In this document: positions 8,812 to 17,889 of the stretch, piece after piece
Position numbering within the stretch: position 1 is the stretch's first letter
How the letters are laid out: every line of letters begins with the position of its first letter
Source of the DNA: DATFYM01 sp035315065
GTDB lineage: Bacteria; Acidobacteriota; Terriglobia; UBA7540
Assembly (NCBI GenBank): GCA_035315065.1
Contig: DATFYM010000083.1
Location: 1-64,000, forward strand
Direction: 5' to 3'
Length of the DNA: 64,000 bases
The notes under the pieces: generated by a model
Told to the model about the DNA's origin: nothing
What the model saw: the letters and a program-made list of their open reading frames with translations, nothing else
Database searches by the model: none
Position numbers and translations under genes: made by a program

Positions 8812-9804
8812 ATGGGCGACTGTAACGTCGAGTTTCAAGTCACGCGGGATCTGGAGAAGCGCCTGGCTCGCCGTCGCGCGGTTGAGGCGGACATCCGCGC
8901 CGGCCGCTGGCGAAAGGCAAACAAGGATTTGTTGCTAGTTCCCGATCGCATCGCCGCACGGATGCTGCGCGCGGCATTGAGAATGACAGGACTTTACTCG
9001 CGAGGGATACGGAACGCGCTCGCGCCCGTGGTTCGACACGCGCGACTCGAGTTTGAGAACCTGCCCGAGAGCTTCGATGGGTTCCGCATCTTGCACCTTG
9101 CAGACTTGCACATCGACGGGCTGGACGGTCTTGCCGAAGCCGTGGCGGAGCGAGTTGAAGGGTTGGACGCAGATCTCTGTGTGATGACCGGTGACTACCG
9201 CTTCGACGTCGGAGGGCCACACGATGCAGTGTACCCGCGCCTTTTGACTATTCTCTCTCGCATCCGGGCCCCCCACGGGGTGGTCGCCATCCTTGGCAAT
9301 CACGATGAGGCCGACATGGCGATGAAACTGGAAAACCTCGGCGTGCAGTTACTGGTGAACGAGGCACTGGAAATTGCAAATAGGGGTGGGCGCCTGTGGG
9401 TGATCGGTGTGGACGACCCGCACTATTACGGCTGTGATGACCTCGACGGCGCTCTGGAAGACGTGCCCGCGGAAGCTTTCAAGGTCTTACTCGCCCACTC
9501 ACCAGAGATGTTTCGCGAGGCCGCTGTGGCGGGCATTGACCTTTACTTCTGCGGGCATACTCATGCCGGGCAGATTTGCCTGCCCGGGATTGGACCGTTG
9601 CGCGTCAATGCCGCCTGTCCGAGGCATTATACCCACGGTCATTGGAAGCACGGAGCCATGCGAGGTCATACTAGCGCAGGCGTCGGCTGTGCGCTCTTGC
9701 CCGTCCGCTATAACTGCCCTCCGGAAATCGGCTTGATTGAGCTGGTCAGGAAGGAGACAGGAGACAGAAGTCAGGAGTCAGGAGTCAGAATGAATGGTGA
9801 ATAG
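8812..9804 (+). CDS. Calcineurin-like metallophosphoesterase (YaeI/LpxG-type)
   Basis: Two-metal phosphoesterase. All five motif blocks are visible: LADLHID near residue 97, MTGDYRFD near 125, GNHDEAD near 163, LLAHSPE near 232 and FCGHTHAGQ near 252. The arrangement resembles the membrane-associated UDP-diacylglucosamine hydrolase-like and YaeI-type phosphodiesterases, although the specific substrate is not evident. The basic N-terminus may associate with the membrane. The last ~17 residues (KETGDRSQESGVRMNGE) and the stop codon are encoded by the GGAGTCA-type repeat downstream, so the natural C-terminus was probably replaced or extended by the repeat. Confidence 0.85.
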   Translation: MGDCNVEFQVTRDLEKRLARRRAVEADIRAGRWRKANKDLLLVPDRIAARMLRAALRMTGLYSRGIRNALAPVVRHARLEFENLPESFDGFRILHLADLHIDGLDGLAEAVAERVEGLDADLCVMTGDYRFDVGGPHDAVYPRLLTILSRIRAPHGVVAILGNHDEADMAMKLENLGVQLLVNEALEIANRGGRLWVIGVDDPHYYGCDDLDGALEDVPAEAFKVLLAHSPEMFREAAVAGIDLYFCGHTHAGQICLPGIGPLRVNAACPRHYTHGHWKHGAMRGHTSAGVGCALLPVRYNCPPEIGLIELVRKETGDRSQESGVRMNGE

Positions 9805-9905
9805 TGAATTGTGAATTGTGAATAGTGAAAGAAGACACCAGTCGGAGTTTCGTCTTCAATTCACTATTCACAATTCACTATTCACATTTCCTTCTGTCTT
9901 CTGAT
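9750..9905. repeat. Nested inverted heptad array between convergent genes
   Basis: Outer arms are GGAGTCA/GGAGACA units on the left and the complementary TTCTGTCTTCTG on the right. The inner arms are GTGAATA/GTGAATT units (9797-9832) and their complement (9857-9888). It overlaps the 3' end of the phosphoesterase gene and abuts the stop of the convergent flavoprotein gene. Confidence 0.88.
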
Positions 9906-11506
9906 TATTGCTTCTCTTCATGGTACTCCTGCTCCGTGTTCAACGCCCAGAGGTTCGCGCGACTGCGCACGCCGCTGACGATGTTGTCCACGGCCGTCAT
10001 GGCCGCCAGCATCGAGTGATCTTGATTGTTGTAGCGGTGCATGCCGTTGCGGCCCACCAGAAAGAGGTTCTCAAATCCGTCCGTATACCGGCTGATTTCT
10101 CCGAACCGCTCGTAGCTGCCGAAGTATGCTGGGTAGGCCTTGGGCACTCGAATCACCGTCGAATCCAGGATGTCTTCCGGGTCCGCCAGCCGCAACTTCG
10201 CCAGTTCGTCCTTCGCCAACTGCGCCAGTTCGGGATCGGGCTTCTTCCAGAGATCGTCTGTCTCGTTGCAAAAATACTCGAGGCCGATCCAGACGTTGCC
10301 CGAGTCGGCCACCATGTACGGACTCCAGTTGTTGAAGATCTGTAGCCGCCCCACAAGTACGTCGGGCTCCTGAACATAGATCCAGTTGTCTTTGATGCGA
10401 CCTTGATCCAGTTTCTCACCGATGGTCAGGCGCTTCGAGAGCAGGCCCACCACCATGAAGTCACGGTAGACGAGCCCATCCGATATTTCGCGCACCTCGG
10501 CAGGAGCATCGGGTTCGAGCGCGGCGGCGAGATCCCTGACCGGCATCGTGGAAAAGAAGTAGTCCCCCTCAAACCGCCGTCTCTCTCCCGATCCCGGGTG
10601 GACCGCCCAAATTGCCGTAATGCGCCGGTGGTCCTGGTGCTCGATGCGGTCCACGCGCCACCCGGTGAGGATTTGGCAGCCTTGGGCTGTGATGCAGCGG
10701 GCCACTTCCTCCCACATCTGGCCGGGCCCAAACTTCGGATACAGGAACCTTTCAATGAGCGAGGTCTCCGTACCCTTCTGCGCGATGTCCGACTGGCGCG
10801 CGGCAAAGGTGTTCTTCAGAAAGTGAACCAGGGTCTTATACACGGAGAGCCCTTTGACGCGTTGTGCTCCCCATTCGGCGCTGATTTGATTGCACGGCAG
10901 GCCCCACACCTTTTCCGTGTAAGACTGGAAAAAGGTGGAGTAGAGCCTTCGCCCGAAGCGGTTAATGAAAAAGTCTTCCAGCGTCTTCTCGGGACGAATC
11001 GGGAACAGCACGCTCCGGGCATAGCTCAGACCGATCAGGGCTGTCCTGAGCGGACCCAGCTTCCGGATCGTATCGATGCTCAGCGCAATGGGATAGTTAA
11101 AGAATCGGCGCATGAAATAGATGCGGGAGAGCCGATTGCGCAGGAGCATTACGCGGTCCTCGTGGTCGGGGTCCGGCGCGACAGACGAAGGTGCCACCGA
11201 GCGATGCTGGTGCTGATACGTGACCTCTGCTCTCGCCTCTCCCAGTTGCTGCAAGGGAAGAAAATTGAGCCACCACTCCATGACGCGGTCCGACTTGGAA
11301 AAGAATCGGTGGCCGCCGATATCGATGCGATTCCCTTTGTAGTTCACGGTGCGAGAGAGGCCACCCATAGCGTCGCTCATTTCCAGCACGATCGGCTGGA
11401 TCTCCGTGCGGGTAAGGAGTTCATAGGCCGCGGTGAGCCCTGCGGGGCCGGCGCCGATGATGATGGCAGTAGGCTTCTTCTTCATGGGTTGCTGGGGAGA
11501 TGGCAC
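9905..11506 (-). CDS. FAD-dependent oxidoreductase, UDP-galactopyranose-mutase/HemY-like
   Basis: Flavoprotein of 533 residues. The dinucleotide-binding motif is IIIGAGPAGLTAAYEL near residue 15, followed by the flavin-contact segment MGGLSRT and RIDIGGHRFFSKSD. FLVGRNGMHRYNNQDHSM near 490 is the C-terminal FAD motif. GHRFFSKS with the overall length fits the NAD(P)/FAD-dependent family related to UDP-galactopyranose mutase found in polysaccharide clusters; a HemY-like oxidase is the alternative. The GTG at 11506 has AAGGGG upstream; an internal ATG at 11485 is another possible start. The C-terminal end touches the repeat hairpin. Confidence 0.82.
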   Translation of the reverse strand: MPSPQQPMKKKPTAIIIGAGPAGLTAAYELLTRTEIQPIVLEMSDAMGGLSRTVNYKGNRIDIGGHRFFSKSDRVMEWWLNFLPLQQLGEARAEVTYQHQHRSVAPSSVAPDPDHEDRVMLLRNRLSRIYFMRRFFNYPIALSIDTIRKLGPLRTALIGLSYARSVLFPIRPEKTLEDFFINRFGRRLYSTFFQSYTEKVWGLPCNQISAEWGAQRVKGLSVYKTLVHFLKNTFAARQSDIAQKGTETSLIERFLYPKFGPGQMWEEVARCITAQGCQILTGWRVDRIEHQDHRRITAIWAVHPGSGERRRFEGDYFFSTMPVRDLAAALEPDAPAEVREISDGLVYRDFMVVGLLSKRLTIGEKLDQGRIKDNWIYVQEPDVLVGRLQIFNNWSPYMVADSGNVWIGLEYFCNETDDLWKKPDPELAQLAKDELAKLRLADPEDILDSTVIRVPKAYPAYFGSYERFGEISRYTDGFENLFLVGRNGMHRYNNQDHSMLAAMTAVDNIVSGVRSRANLWALNTEQEYHEEKQ

Positions 11507-12041
11507 GGTCTCTTATAGCCCCTTGCGGATTGCTGAATGCCGTCTTGTCCTTCTTCTTCGCTTGTGCATGGTCCTTGGCCTTCGTCAGTCATCCTTGGCA
11601 AACGAGGGAGGGTCCAAGATACTTATCGTACTGAACTGGCGCGCAGGAATGTAACCTCACTCTGGGAATGGTACCTTCGTACTCCCGACAAGACCGCTTT
11701 CGTATTTTGACATAATCGGGCCATCAGATACAATTGGAGGTGATCAACGGCAGTGGTCTACTGGACTGGATGGATCAAAAAGCTTTCGCGGCGCCTCGAA
11801 AGTGGAGTATACTTGCCGGAATCGGAGCAGCGCGAAAAGAGCGGAGAAATGGCTGTTGGAGCTTTGATGGGCCAATAGTTTTGACACGGTACCGTGGTAT
11901 TCGCAGTCAGTACCGGCCGAGGGCGGTCTCTGCTGCCCAAGCCGGCGTTGGAAACTCGAAGCTCGAAACTCGAACCCTGCAAAGGCGGCACCTCGACGTA
12001 AGAGGAATCAGCCTCGAGTTTCGCGGTGCAGGAGAGGCCTT
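11507..12041. other. Divergent intergenic region
   Basis: It should contain the promoters of the flavoprotein (leftward) and the radical SAM operon (rightward). A degenerate CGAAACT-type array at 11950-11974 has a weak partner (CCTCGAGTTTCG) at 12011-12022. GGAGAGG before 12042 is the Shine-Dalgarno site of the next gene. No gene seen. Confidence 0.45.
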
Positions 12042-13214
12042 ATGAATCTTGTTGAGCGTGCCCTTCGCCACACCCGGGTCACGTGGCGGAACTATCAGGA
12101 TCTGCCGAGCCCGCCATTTCTAATTTTGTTCATAAACTCGATCTGTAACCAGAAGTGCGAGCACTGCTTTTACTGGCGCAACCTGAACCGCAAGGACGAT
12201 CTCACCACGGAGGAACTGGTCGCCTTGTCACGTTCGCTGGGCCGCATTGAGAATTTGAACCTCTCCGGGGGCGAGCCGTTCCTGCGCCCTGAGTTCGGTG
12301 AGATCTGCCGTCAGTTCATACGTCAAAACAAAGTCCGCCAGATTTACGTTCCCACCAACGGATACTTCACCGATCGGACCGTAAAGCAGATTACTGAGAC
12401 TCTGAAAGAGAAGGACCTGGATCTGTTCGTGGCCGAGATTTCGCTCGATGGTCTCGGCGAATTCCACAACCAGTTCCGGGGCTCGCCGGGCGCGTTCGAC
12501 AAGGCCATGCAGACTTACGAAGCGCTCGCCCAACTCCAGGAGAGGGACTCTCGCCTGCGGATCCACTCCATCTCTACTGCGACCCACGTCAACATGGACG
12601 AGATCCGAAGGCTGACGACCTACCTATTCGAGCGGTGCCCGAAGATGGACCATCATAACCTGGCGCTGATTCGAGGCGATCGGAAGAACCCGTCGTTGCA
12701 GGGTCCCGGTCTTGAGCAGTACCGGCAGCTTTATGAATACGTCCGGAGGCTTTGGAGCCCGCGCGAACACGGACGGTACGGCGCCGTGGTCGAACCCATG
12801 CTGCAGTGGGCAAAGTCCCGGACGGCCGCGACGCAGACGCAGGTGGTTCCGTGCCGCGCCGGCATACTCAATGCCGTGGTGTACTCGAACGGCGACGTCA
12901 GCGTGTGCGAAAACCATCCTCCGCTGGGAAACCTGCGCCAAAAGAGTTTCTGGGAAATCTGGAACTCGCCCGAGGCGCATGCCTTGCGGAAGTCGATTGC
13001 CGCCAAAGAGTGCTATTGCACCAACGAGGTCTTTCTCTGGCCCAGCATCACCTATCAGCCGCAACAACTGGTGCGGGCCATCCTCGGCGCCAAGGTGTGG
13101 CAGGGCGTCCGGCCCCTCTCGGAAGGCGAAAAGGTCGGCGTTGCTCTGGAAGACAAAACGCCTTCCTCAGATCGAGAAAAACTCGCCGGCATCACGACGG
13201 GTGTGCAAGCGTAA
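12042..13214 (+). CDS. Radical SAM enzyme with SPASM domain
   Basis: S-adenosylmethionine radical enzyme of 390 residues. The SAM-cluster motif is CNQKCEHC near residue 31, followed by LNLSGGEPF near 72 (the GGE motif that contacts SAM). The C-terminal SPASM region carries several cysteines (VPCRAGI, DVSVCENH, KECYC) with the typical NLRQKSFWEIWNS phrase. Such enzymes modify peptides, sugars or act as anaerobic maturases. A strong GGAGAGG precedes the ATG. The flippase gene starts 5 bp after the stop, so the two are co-transcribed. Substrate is unknown; its position suggests glycan or glycopeptide modification. Confidence 0.85.
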   Translation: MNLVERALRHTRVTWRNYQDLPSPPFLILFINSICNQKCEHCFYWRNLNRKDDLTTEELVALSRSLGRIENLNLSGGEPFLRPEFGEICRQFIRQNKVRQIYVPTNGYFTDRTVKQITETLKEKDLDLFVAEISLDGLGEFHNQFRGSPGAFDKAMQTYEALAQLQERDSRLRIHSISTATHVNMDEIRRLTTYLFERCPKMDHHNLALIRGDRKNPSLQGPGLEQYRQLYEYVRRLWSPREHGRYGAVVEPMLQWAKSRTAATQTQVVPCRAGILNAVVYSNGDVSVCENHPPLGNLRQKSFWEIWNSPEAHALRKSIAAKECYCTNEVFLWPSITYQPQQLVRAILGAKVWQGVRPLSEGEKVGVALEDKTPSSDREKLAGITTGVQA

Positions 13215-13219
13215 GCGTA

Positions 13220-14740
13220 ATGGGAGAACTGGTTTCCATGGGGGGGGTGGCGCGAACTGCTGAACCGACCGCGCCGGTTCGCGCCGCCGAACCGCGGCGC
13301 CTAGCCATTAACTATCTCTTCCTCTCGATTGGTGAATTCACTGCCAAGCTGCTGACCTTCGCCAGCTTCAGCTACCTCGCGCGCGTGCTGGGCCCGGTGA
13401 ACTATGGCTTTCTGGAGTTCACCCTGGCGGTGATGGTGTTCTTCACCTTGCCCGCCGACTTAGGCCTGGGCGCGTACGGCGCCCGGGAAATCGCCCGCCA
13501 CCCGGAGCGGGCGTCGCACCTGCTGCACGAGATCACCGGACTGCGCATGCTCCTGGGACTCGCCTCGATGCTGGGGCTCGGAATCTTCATTCTCTTTCTC
13601 CACAAAACCGCAGACTTGAAGCTGCTGCTGGTGCTCTATGGAGTGAGCCTGTTGGGGGGACCTTTTCTGCTGCAGTGGTTCTTTCAAGCCCACGATCAGA
13701 TGCACTGGGTGGGAATAGCCTCCATCGTGCGCCAGGCAGGATTTGCCGTCGCGGTGTTTCTGATCTGCCGGCGCGGCACCCCGTTAGTGACCATCGGCTT
13801 CATCGAGTGTGGTTCGGTGGCAGCGGTGGCAGCGTTCTGTTTTTATGTCACCCGCCGCAGAATGAGATTCGCCTGGCCCTGGCCCGACCTGCACGTGGGC
13901 CGTCTCATGAGCCACGTGCAGGAAGCTGCGCCCATCGGCTTGACCGAGGTTGCCTGGGCCTTTATGTGGTATTTCTGTACGGTCCTGCTCGGCTTCATCT
14001 TCACGGACGCCTCGCTCGGCTGGTTCGGTGCCTCCCACCGCGCTTTGATGGCCCTGCACACTTTTGTCTGGCTTTACTTCTTCAACATGCTGCCGTCGAT
14101 ATCGCGCTGTGTGGCCCTGCCGCGCGAGCACCTCCAGGAGCTGATGGACCGCTCTCTGAGATTCACGGCTTGGATCGGCCTGTATGGGGCGGCCCTGCTG
14201 ACAGCGGTGGCGCCGCAACTGCTTACTCTCATCTACGGTCCGGCCTTTCGGGCCGCGTCACACTCGTTTGCGATCCTGGCCTGGATGCTGCCGGTCGCTA
14301 TGCTCAGCGGCCATCATCGCTACATCCTCATCGCCTACAACCGCCAGAGACAGTTGCTGGCGTGCACCGTCGTTTCTGCCGTGGCGGCGGTGGTGCTCGG
14401 TGTTACCCTGGTGCCCCTCTATGGCGGCCCTGGCGCCGCCTGCGCGCTCGTGATCGCCCTGGTGGTCAACTTCGTGCTGGTCTATGCGGCGGTGCGAAGA
14501 CTGGTGGTGGAAGTGCCGGTCCACCGCGAGGTCGCCAGGCCGCTGGTGGCGCTCGCGGTTTCGCTGGCTGTCGGCCTGGCTCTGGCGAAGTGGAGCTTCT
14601 GGATCGCCGTGGGCGGCGCCTCAGCGGTGTACGTGGCGGGCCTGCTGTGGTCGGATGGCCGCCAGTTCGCTTCCTTCCTTCGCACCATCATCCGCAATCC
14701 AGCCACCCGCACGGGCGTGATGGAGGGCGACTTGACCTAA
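13220..14740 (+). CDS. Oligosaccharide flippase (Wzx/PST-like)
   Basis: MOP-superfamily exporter that would move lipid-linked oligosaccharide units across the inner membrane. About 14 hydrophobic segments are visible over 506 residues. The N-terminus (RRLAINYLFLSIGEFTAKL) followed by FSYLARVLGPVNYGFLEF is typical of Wzx flippases, as is GLGAYGAREIAR near residue 90. The ATG at 13220, 5 bp after the radical SAM stop, is chosen because upstream sequence in the same frame is antisense-like overlap with that gene; 13238 is an alternative ATG. It completes the polysaccharide export function of this cluster. Confidence 0.87.
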   Translation: MGELVSMGGVARTAEPTAPVRAAEPRRLAINYLFLSIGEFTAKLLTFASFSYLARVLGPVNYGFLEFTLAVMVFFTLPADLGLGAYGAREIARHPERASHLLHEITGLRMLLGLASMLGLGIFILFLHKTADLKLLLVLYGVSLLGGPFLLQWFFQAHDQMHWVGIASIVRQAGFAVAVFLICRRGTPLVTIGFIECGSVAAVAAFCFYVTRRRMRFAWPWPDLHVGRLMSHVQEAAPIGLTEVAWAFMWYFCTVLLGFIFTDASLGWFGASHRALMALHTFVWLYFFNMLPSISRCVALPREHLQELMDRSLRFTAWIGLYGAALLTAVAPQLLTLIYGPAFRAASHSFAILAWMLPVAMLSGHHRYILIAYNRQRQLLACTVVSAVAAVVLGVTLVPLYGGPGAACALVIALVVNFVLVYAAVRRLVVEVPVHREVARPLVALAVSLAVGLALAKWSFWIAVGGASAVYVAGLLWSDGRQFASFLRTIIRNPATRTGVMEGDLT

Positions 14741-14904
14741 ACGACCTCGCATGTCCCCTGGTGCCACAGCCCAGCACCGCTTGACCGATTCTCATCCACC
14801 GCATGTCACCAGACACTAGCCTATCTTGCTCTTCGTCCCGAATGGACAGTGGACGGGGAAAACTCGATTGCCACCGCCTCGCTTATAGCTATGCCGCGTG
14901 TCAG

Positions 14905-15834
14905 CTAAGGCTGCTTCTTGCTGGCGCCGCCGGGGCGAGCAGGTTCCGGCATGTAGATGTGGAAGTCGCCGGGGGCGTGGGTATGCTCGAACTGAATCGT
15001 GGTGTGATGGATGCCGAACCTGGAGGCCAGCACGTCGCGCAGGCGCTGGGCGATGAGCTCGCTTTCGGAAGTGGGTATATCCAGAATGCGGATGTGGCAG
15101 GAGAGCGCCTTGCTCTGAGAGCCGAGGCTCCAGATGTGCACGTCGTGCACTTCGCGAACGCCCTCCACGCCGAGCATGGCGGCCGCTACCTCTTGCAGGT
15201 CCATCCCCTTCGGGAGGCTTTCGAGCAGAATGTTGGCAGAATCGCTGATGACGCCGGCTGCCGACCACAGGATCATGCCCGCAATCAGAAAGGCCAGCAG
15301 CGAATCAATGAGGGGCTGGCCGGTGACGCGGATGAGCCACGCGCCGCCGATGATGGCCAGATTGGAGAGGGCATCGCCCAGATTGTGGATGAAAACTGCG
15401 CGCAAGTTGAGGTCGGGGCGGCCGCGGGCGAGCGAGACCGAAATGGCTCCGTTGATGACAAAGGCGACCACGCCCACCACTAGCATGGTACGGGCGGCGA
15501 CGTGCTCAGGACGCACCACCCGTTGGTATCCTTCGTAGCAGAGAAAGAGCGCCACCGCCACCAGAATGAGGGAGTTGACGAAAGCGGCCAGCACGCCGGC
15601 GCGCTGATAGCCGTAGGTTTTCTGTTCATCGGGCGGCTTGCGCTCGAAGTAGAGCGCGATCCAGGCCAGCACCAGCGTGGGGACGTCCGTGAGGTTGTGC
15701 CAGCCGTCACTCACCAGCGCCAGGCTGTGGGAGAGCGCGCCGGTAATGAACTCAGTAGCCACCAACCCCAGCGTGACCACCAGAGCCAGCCGAATCGCCC
15801 AGCTCATGGAGCGTGTGTGTCCGTGCACGTGCAT
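14905..15834 (-). CDS. Cation diffusion facilitator (CzcD/ZitB-like)
   Basis: Proton-coupled efflux transporter for zinc or another divalent metal. Six transmembrane helices span residues ~12-205. Metal site A is formed by SDGWHNLTD in helix II and HNLGDALSN in helix V, the HxxxD-type pattern of zinc-preferring CDF members. The cytosolic domain includes VHDVHIWSLG and ends with a His-containing tail. A short His-rich N-terminus (MHVHGHTRS) supports the chosen ATG at 15834; a longer frame upstream would overlap the next gene and has no homologous look. Confidence 0.88.
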   Translation of the reverse strand: MHVHGHTRSMSWAIRLALVVTLGLVATEFITGALSHSLALVSDGWHNLTDVPTLVLAWIALYFERKPPDEQKTYGYQRAGVLAAFVNSLILVAVALFLCYEGYQRVVRPEHVAARTMLVVGVVAFVINGAISVSLARGRPDLNLRAVFIHNLGDALSNLAIIGGAWLIRVTGQPLIDSLLAFLIAGMILWSAAGVISDSANILLESLPKGMDLQEVAAAMLGVEGVREVHDVHIWSLGSQSKALSCHIRILDIPTSESELIAQRLRDVLASRFGIHHTTIQFEHTHAPGDFHIYMPEPARPGGASKKQP

Positions 15835-15943
15835 CGCCGCCTCGGAAGGGGTCCACAGTTGAAGGAAGGCGGGACCACTGGCGTTCAAACTTCGCCTTCG
15901 ACTGTCGACTGCATTCTTGAGTTTAGGACAAACTGGAGAAAGG

Positions 15944-17656
15944 TTAAAGCCAGCGCCGCACGAGGCGAGCGGCCATACGCGCCTTCTGGGCGAGCGGCAT
16001 TCTTCCAACCACGGCGGACGAGGCGCCCTTGAAGTAGCGCGTCATCTCGCGGTACTCCACTCGCGCATCCACTACCGCGAGGCTGCCCGAGGCCAGTGCT
16101 TCCTTCAGCCTCGGCTCGATCTCCCTGTCGTTCGCGATGCGGAAATAGTTGGCGCCGTAGGCCCTCGCCAGGGATTCAAAATCGGGATTGCGCAGCTTGA
16201 TGGCGCTGGTCCGGCGGAAGATTTTTTCCTGCGCTTCGCGGATGATGCCGAGCTCGCCGTCGTTGAAGATGAGCACGACAGGGTCGAGGCCGAGTCGAGC
16301 TGCCGTCACCAGTTCCGCGCCCGTCATCAGGAAGCTACCGTCGCCGACCACACCGATCACCTGGCGCAAGGGACAGGCCAGCTTGGCGGCGATCATGGCC
16401 GGCACGGAGTAGCCCATCGACTGATAGTCCGTGGGCGTCAGGTAGCTGCGCCGCTCATAAACCGGAAAGTACTCGGCCACCCAGAATTGGTGCCCGCCGC
16501 TATCCGTGGTGATGATGGCGTCGCTGGCCGCGAGCTTGCGCAGCGTCCACAGGAGCTTCGCCGGGTTGACGCTCGATTCCCAGGCCGGCTCGCTCTCCAC
16601 CTGGGCCGCGAACTCGACCCGCCACGCCTCGATTCGGTTGACAAGCCGGGAATCGCGAGGGCGCGAGCAGACCTCGGGGTCCTGGTCGAACGCTGCCACC
16701 AACAATCCGAGTGCGGCCTGGGCGTCGGCAACCAGCCCAATCGTGGCCGGCATGTTTCTTCCCACCACCTCCTCGTTAATATCGATGTGGATTAATTGCT
16801 TGGGTCGGGGAAAACCGTAGGCCCCGGTAGCGACCTCGCCGAACTTGCAAGCGACAGCCAACACGAGGTCGCACTCGCCGAAGACTTCCTCGGCAATCGC
16901 CGTGCCGGAAGCGCCGAAGCCGAAGCCGACGGAGTAGGCGAAGTCCTCCGGCACGACGCCACGCCCGCCGAGCGTAGTGGCGATCGGTGCCTGCAACAGC
17001 TCCGCCAGGCGCATGAGTTTGTCGCGCGAGTCGGAAGCTCCGAAGCCGGCGTAGATGCCCACGCGTTTCGCCGCGCGCAACAGGCAGAGAATCTTCTCGA
17101 TGGTCTGCCGATCCGGCGGAGCGGGGGCCGGTCGCGACACGGGTTGCCTCAGCTCCGCCCGCCACATGAACAAATTGTAGGGCACCTCCACCACCACCGG
17201 ACCGGGCTCGCCGCTGGTGGCAATCTCGAAAGCCCGCCGGATTTCGGGATAAATGTCGTCCGCCTTCTCAATGCGAATCGCGGCCTTGGTGATGGGCCGC
17301 GCCAGCTCAGCTTGCGGCATCTGGTGGAGCTGATACTTAAGCGTGGTGTCGTTGCGCGGGCCGGGAATAATCACCACCACTGGCGACGAATCCAGCAGCG
17401 CCTCGCCGATGCCCGTGAACGCGTTGGTGAGGCCCGGACCCGGCACCGTGAGGGCGCAGCCTGCCTTGCCGGTGACACGCGACGTCGCCTCCGCCATGAA
17501 AGCCGCGCACAACTCGTGCGTCACCAGCACGGTCTCGATCCCCGAGTCTTTCAGCGCGTCGAACAGCTCCAGATTCTGCACTCCGGGAATGCCGAAAATC
17601 CGGTCCACGCCCTGCGCCTTCAACGCACTCATGATTAGCTCTGCGCCGTTTTGCAT
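15944..17656 (-). CDS. Thiamine diphosphate-dependent enzyme, acetolactate-synthase-like
   Basis: ThDP enzyme of about 570 residues with the three-domain plan of acetohydroxyacid synthase and benzoylformate decarboxylase. The catalytic glutamate lies in THELCAAFMAEA near residue 47. The ThDP-binding motif begins VGDGSFLMTGAELVTA near 435 and continues to the NDGELG segment. The family includes acetolactate synthase, sulfoacetaldehyde acetyltransferase and oxalyl-CoA decarboxylase; specificity cannot be set from the sequence, and no ilvN regulatory subunit is adjacent. The ATG at 17656 is preferred over an upstream GTG at 17680, because that GTG lies on the edge of a repeat arm. Confidence 0.84.
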   Translation of the reverse strand: MQNGAELIMSALKAQGVDRIFGIPGVQNLELFDALKDSGIETVLVTHELCAAFMAEATSRVTGKAGCALTVPGPGLTNAFTGIGEALLDSSPVVVIIPGPRNDTTLKYQLHQMPQAELARPITKAAIRIEKADDIYPEIRRAFEIATSGEPGPVVVEVPYNLFMWRAELRQPVSRPAPAPPDRQTIEKILCLLRAAKRVGIYAGFGASDSRDKLMRLAELLQAPIATTLGGRGVVPEDFAYSVGFGFGASGTAIAEEVFGECDLVLAVACKFGEVATGAYGFPRPKQLIHIDINEEVVGRNMPATIGLVADAQAALGLLVAAFDQDPEVCSRPRDSRLVNRIEAWRVEFAAQVESEPAWESSVNPAKLLWTLRKLAASDAIITTDSGGHQFWVAEYFPVYERRSYLTPTDYQSMGYSVPAMIAAKLACPLRQVIGVVGDGSFLMTGAELVTAARLGLDPVVLIFNDGELGIIREAQEKIFRRTSAIKLRNPDFESLARAYGANYFRIANDREIEPRLKEALASGSLAVVDARVEYREMTRYFKGASSAVVGRMPLAQKARMAARLVRRWL

Positions 17657-17678
17657 GGTTTCTCTCAGAACCTTATTC

Positions 17679-17884
17679 ACAGATTACGCAGATTACTCAG
17701 AGTCAAGAACAGAGAATGATTCAACGCGGCGTCAGAAGTCGGCGTCAGTGTCCTATGTCACTTTGCTCTCTTCAGCATGACAAGCTTGACCCTCGTAGAG
17801 CACTTATATATCGGCTTTGGTAGCGGAGGTCCGACGTCGCGTTATACTTGCTTCAAGTCTGTGTAATCTGCGTAATCTGTGGAT
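17679..17884. repeat. Inverted repeat, GCAGATTAC type (9-nt units)
   Basis: Left arm 17679-17704 (ACAGATTAC, GCAGATTAC) and right arm 17855-17884 (complementary TGTGTAATC, TGCGTAATC). The unit is 9 nt rather than 7. The loop is about 150 bp. It separates the ThDP and GMC genes on the minus strand. The same family recurs at 44424-44540. Confidence 0.82.
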
Positions 17885-17889
17885 TCTCT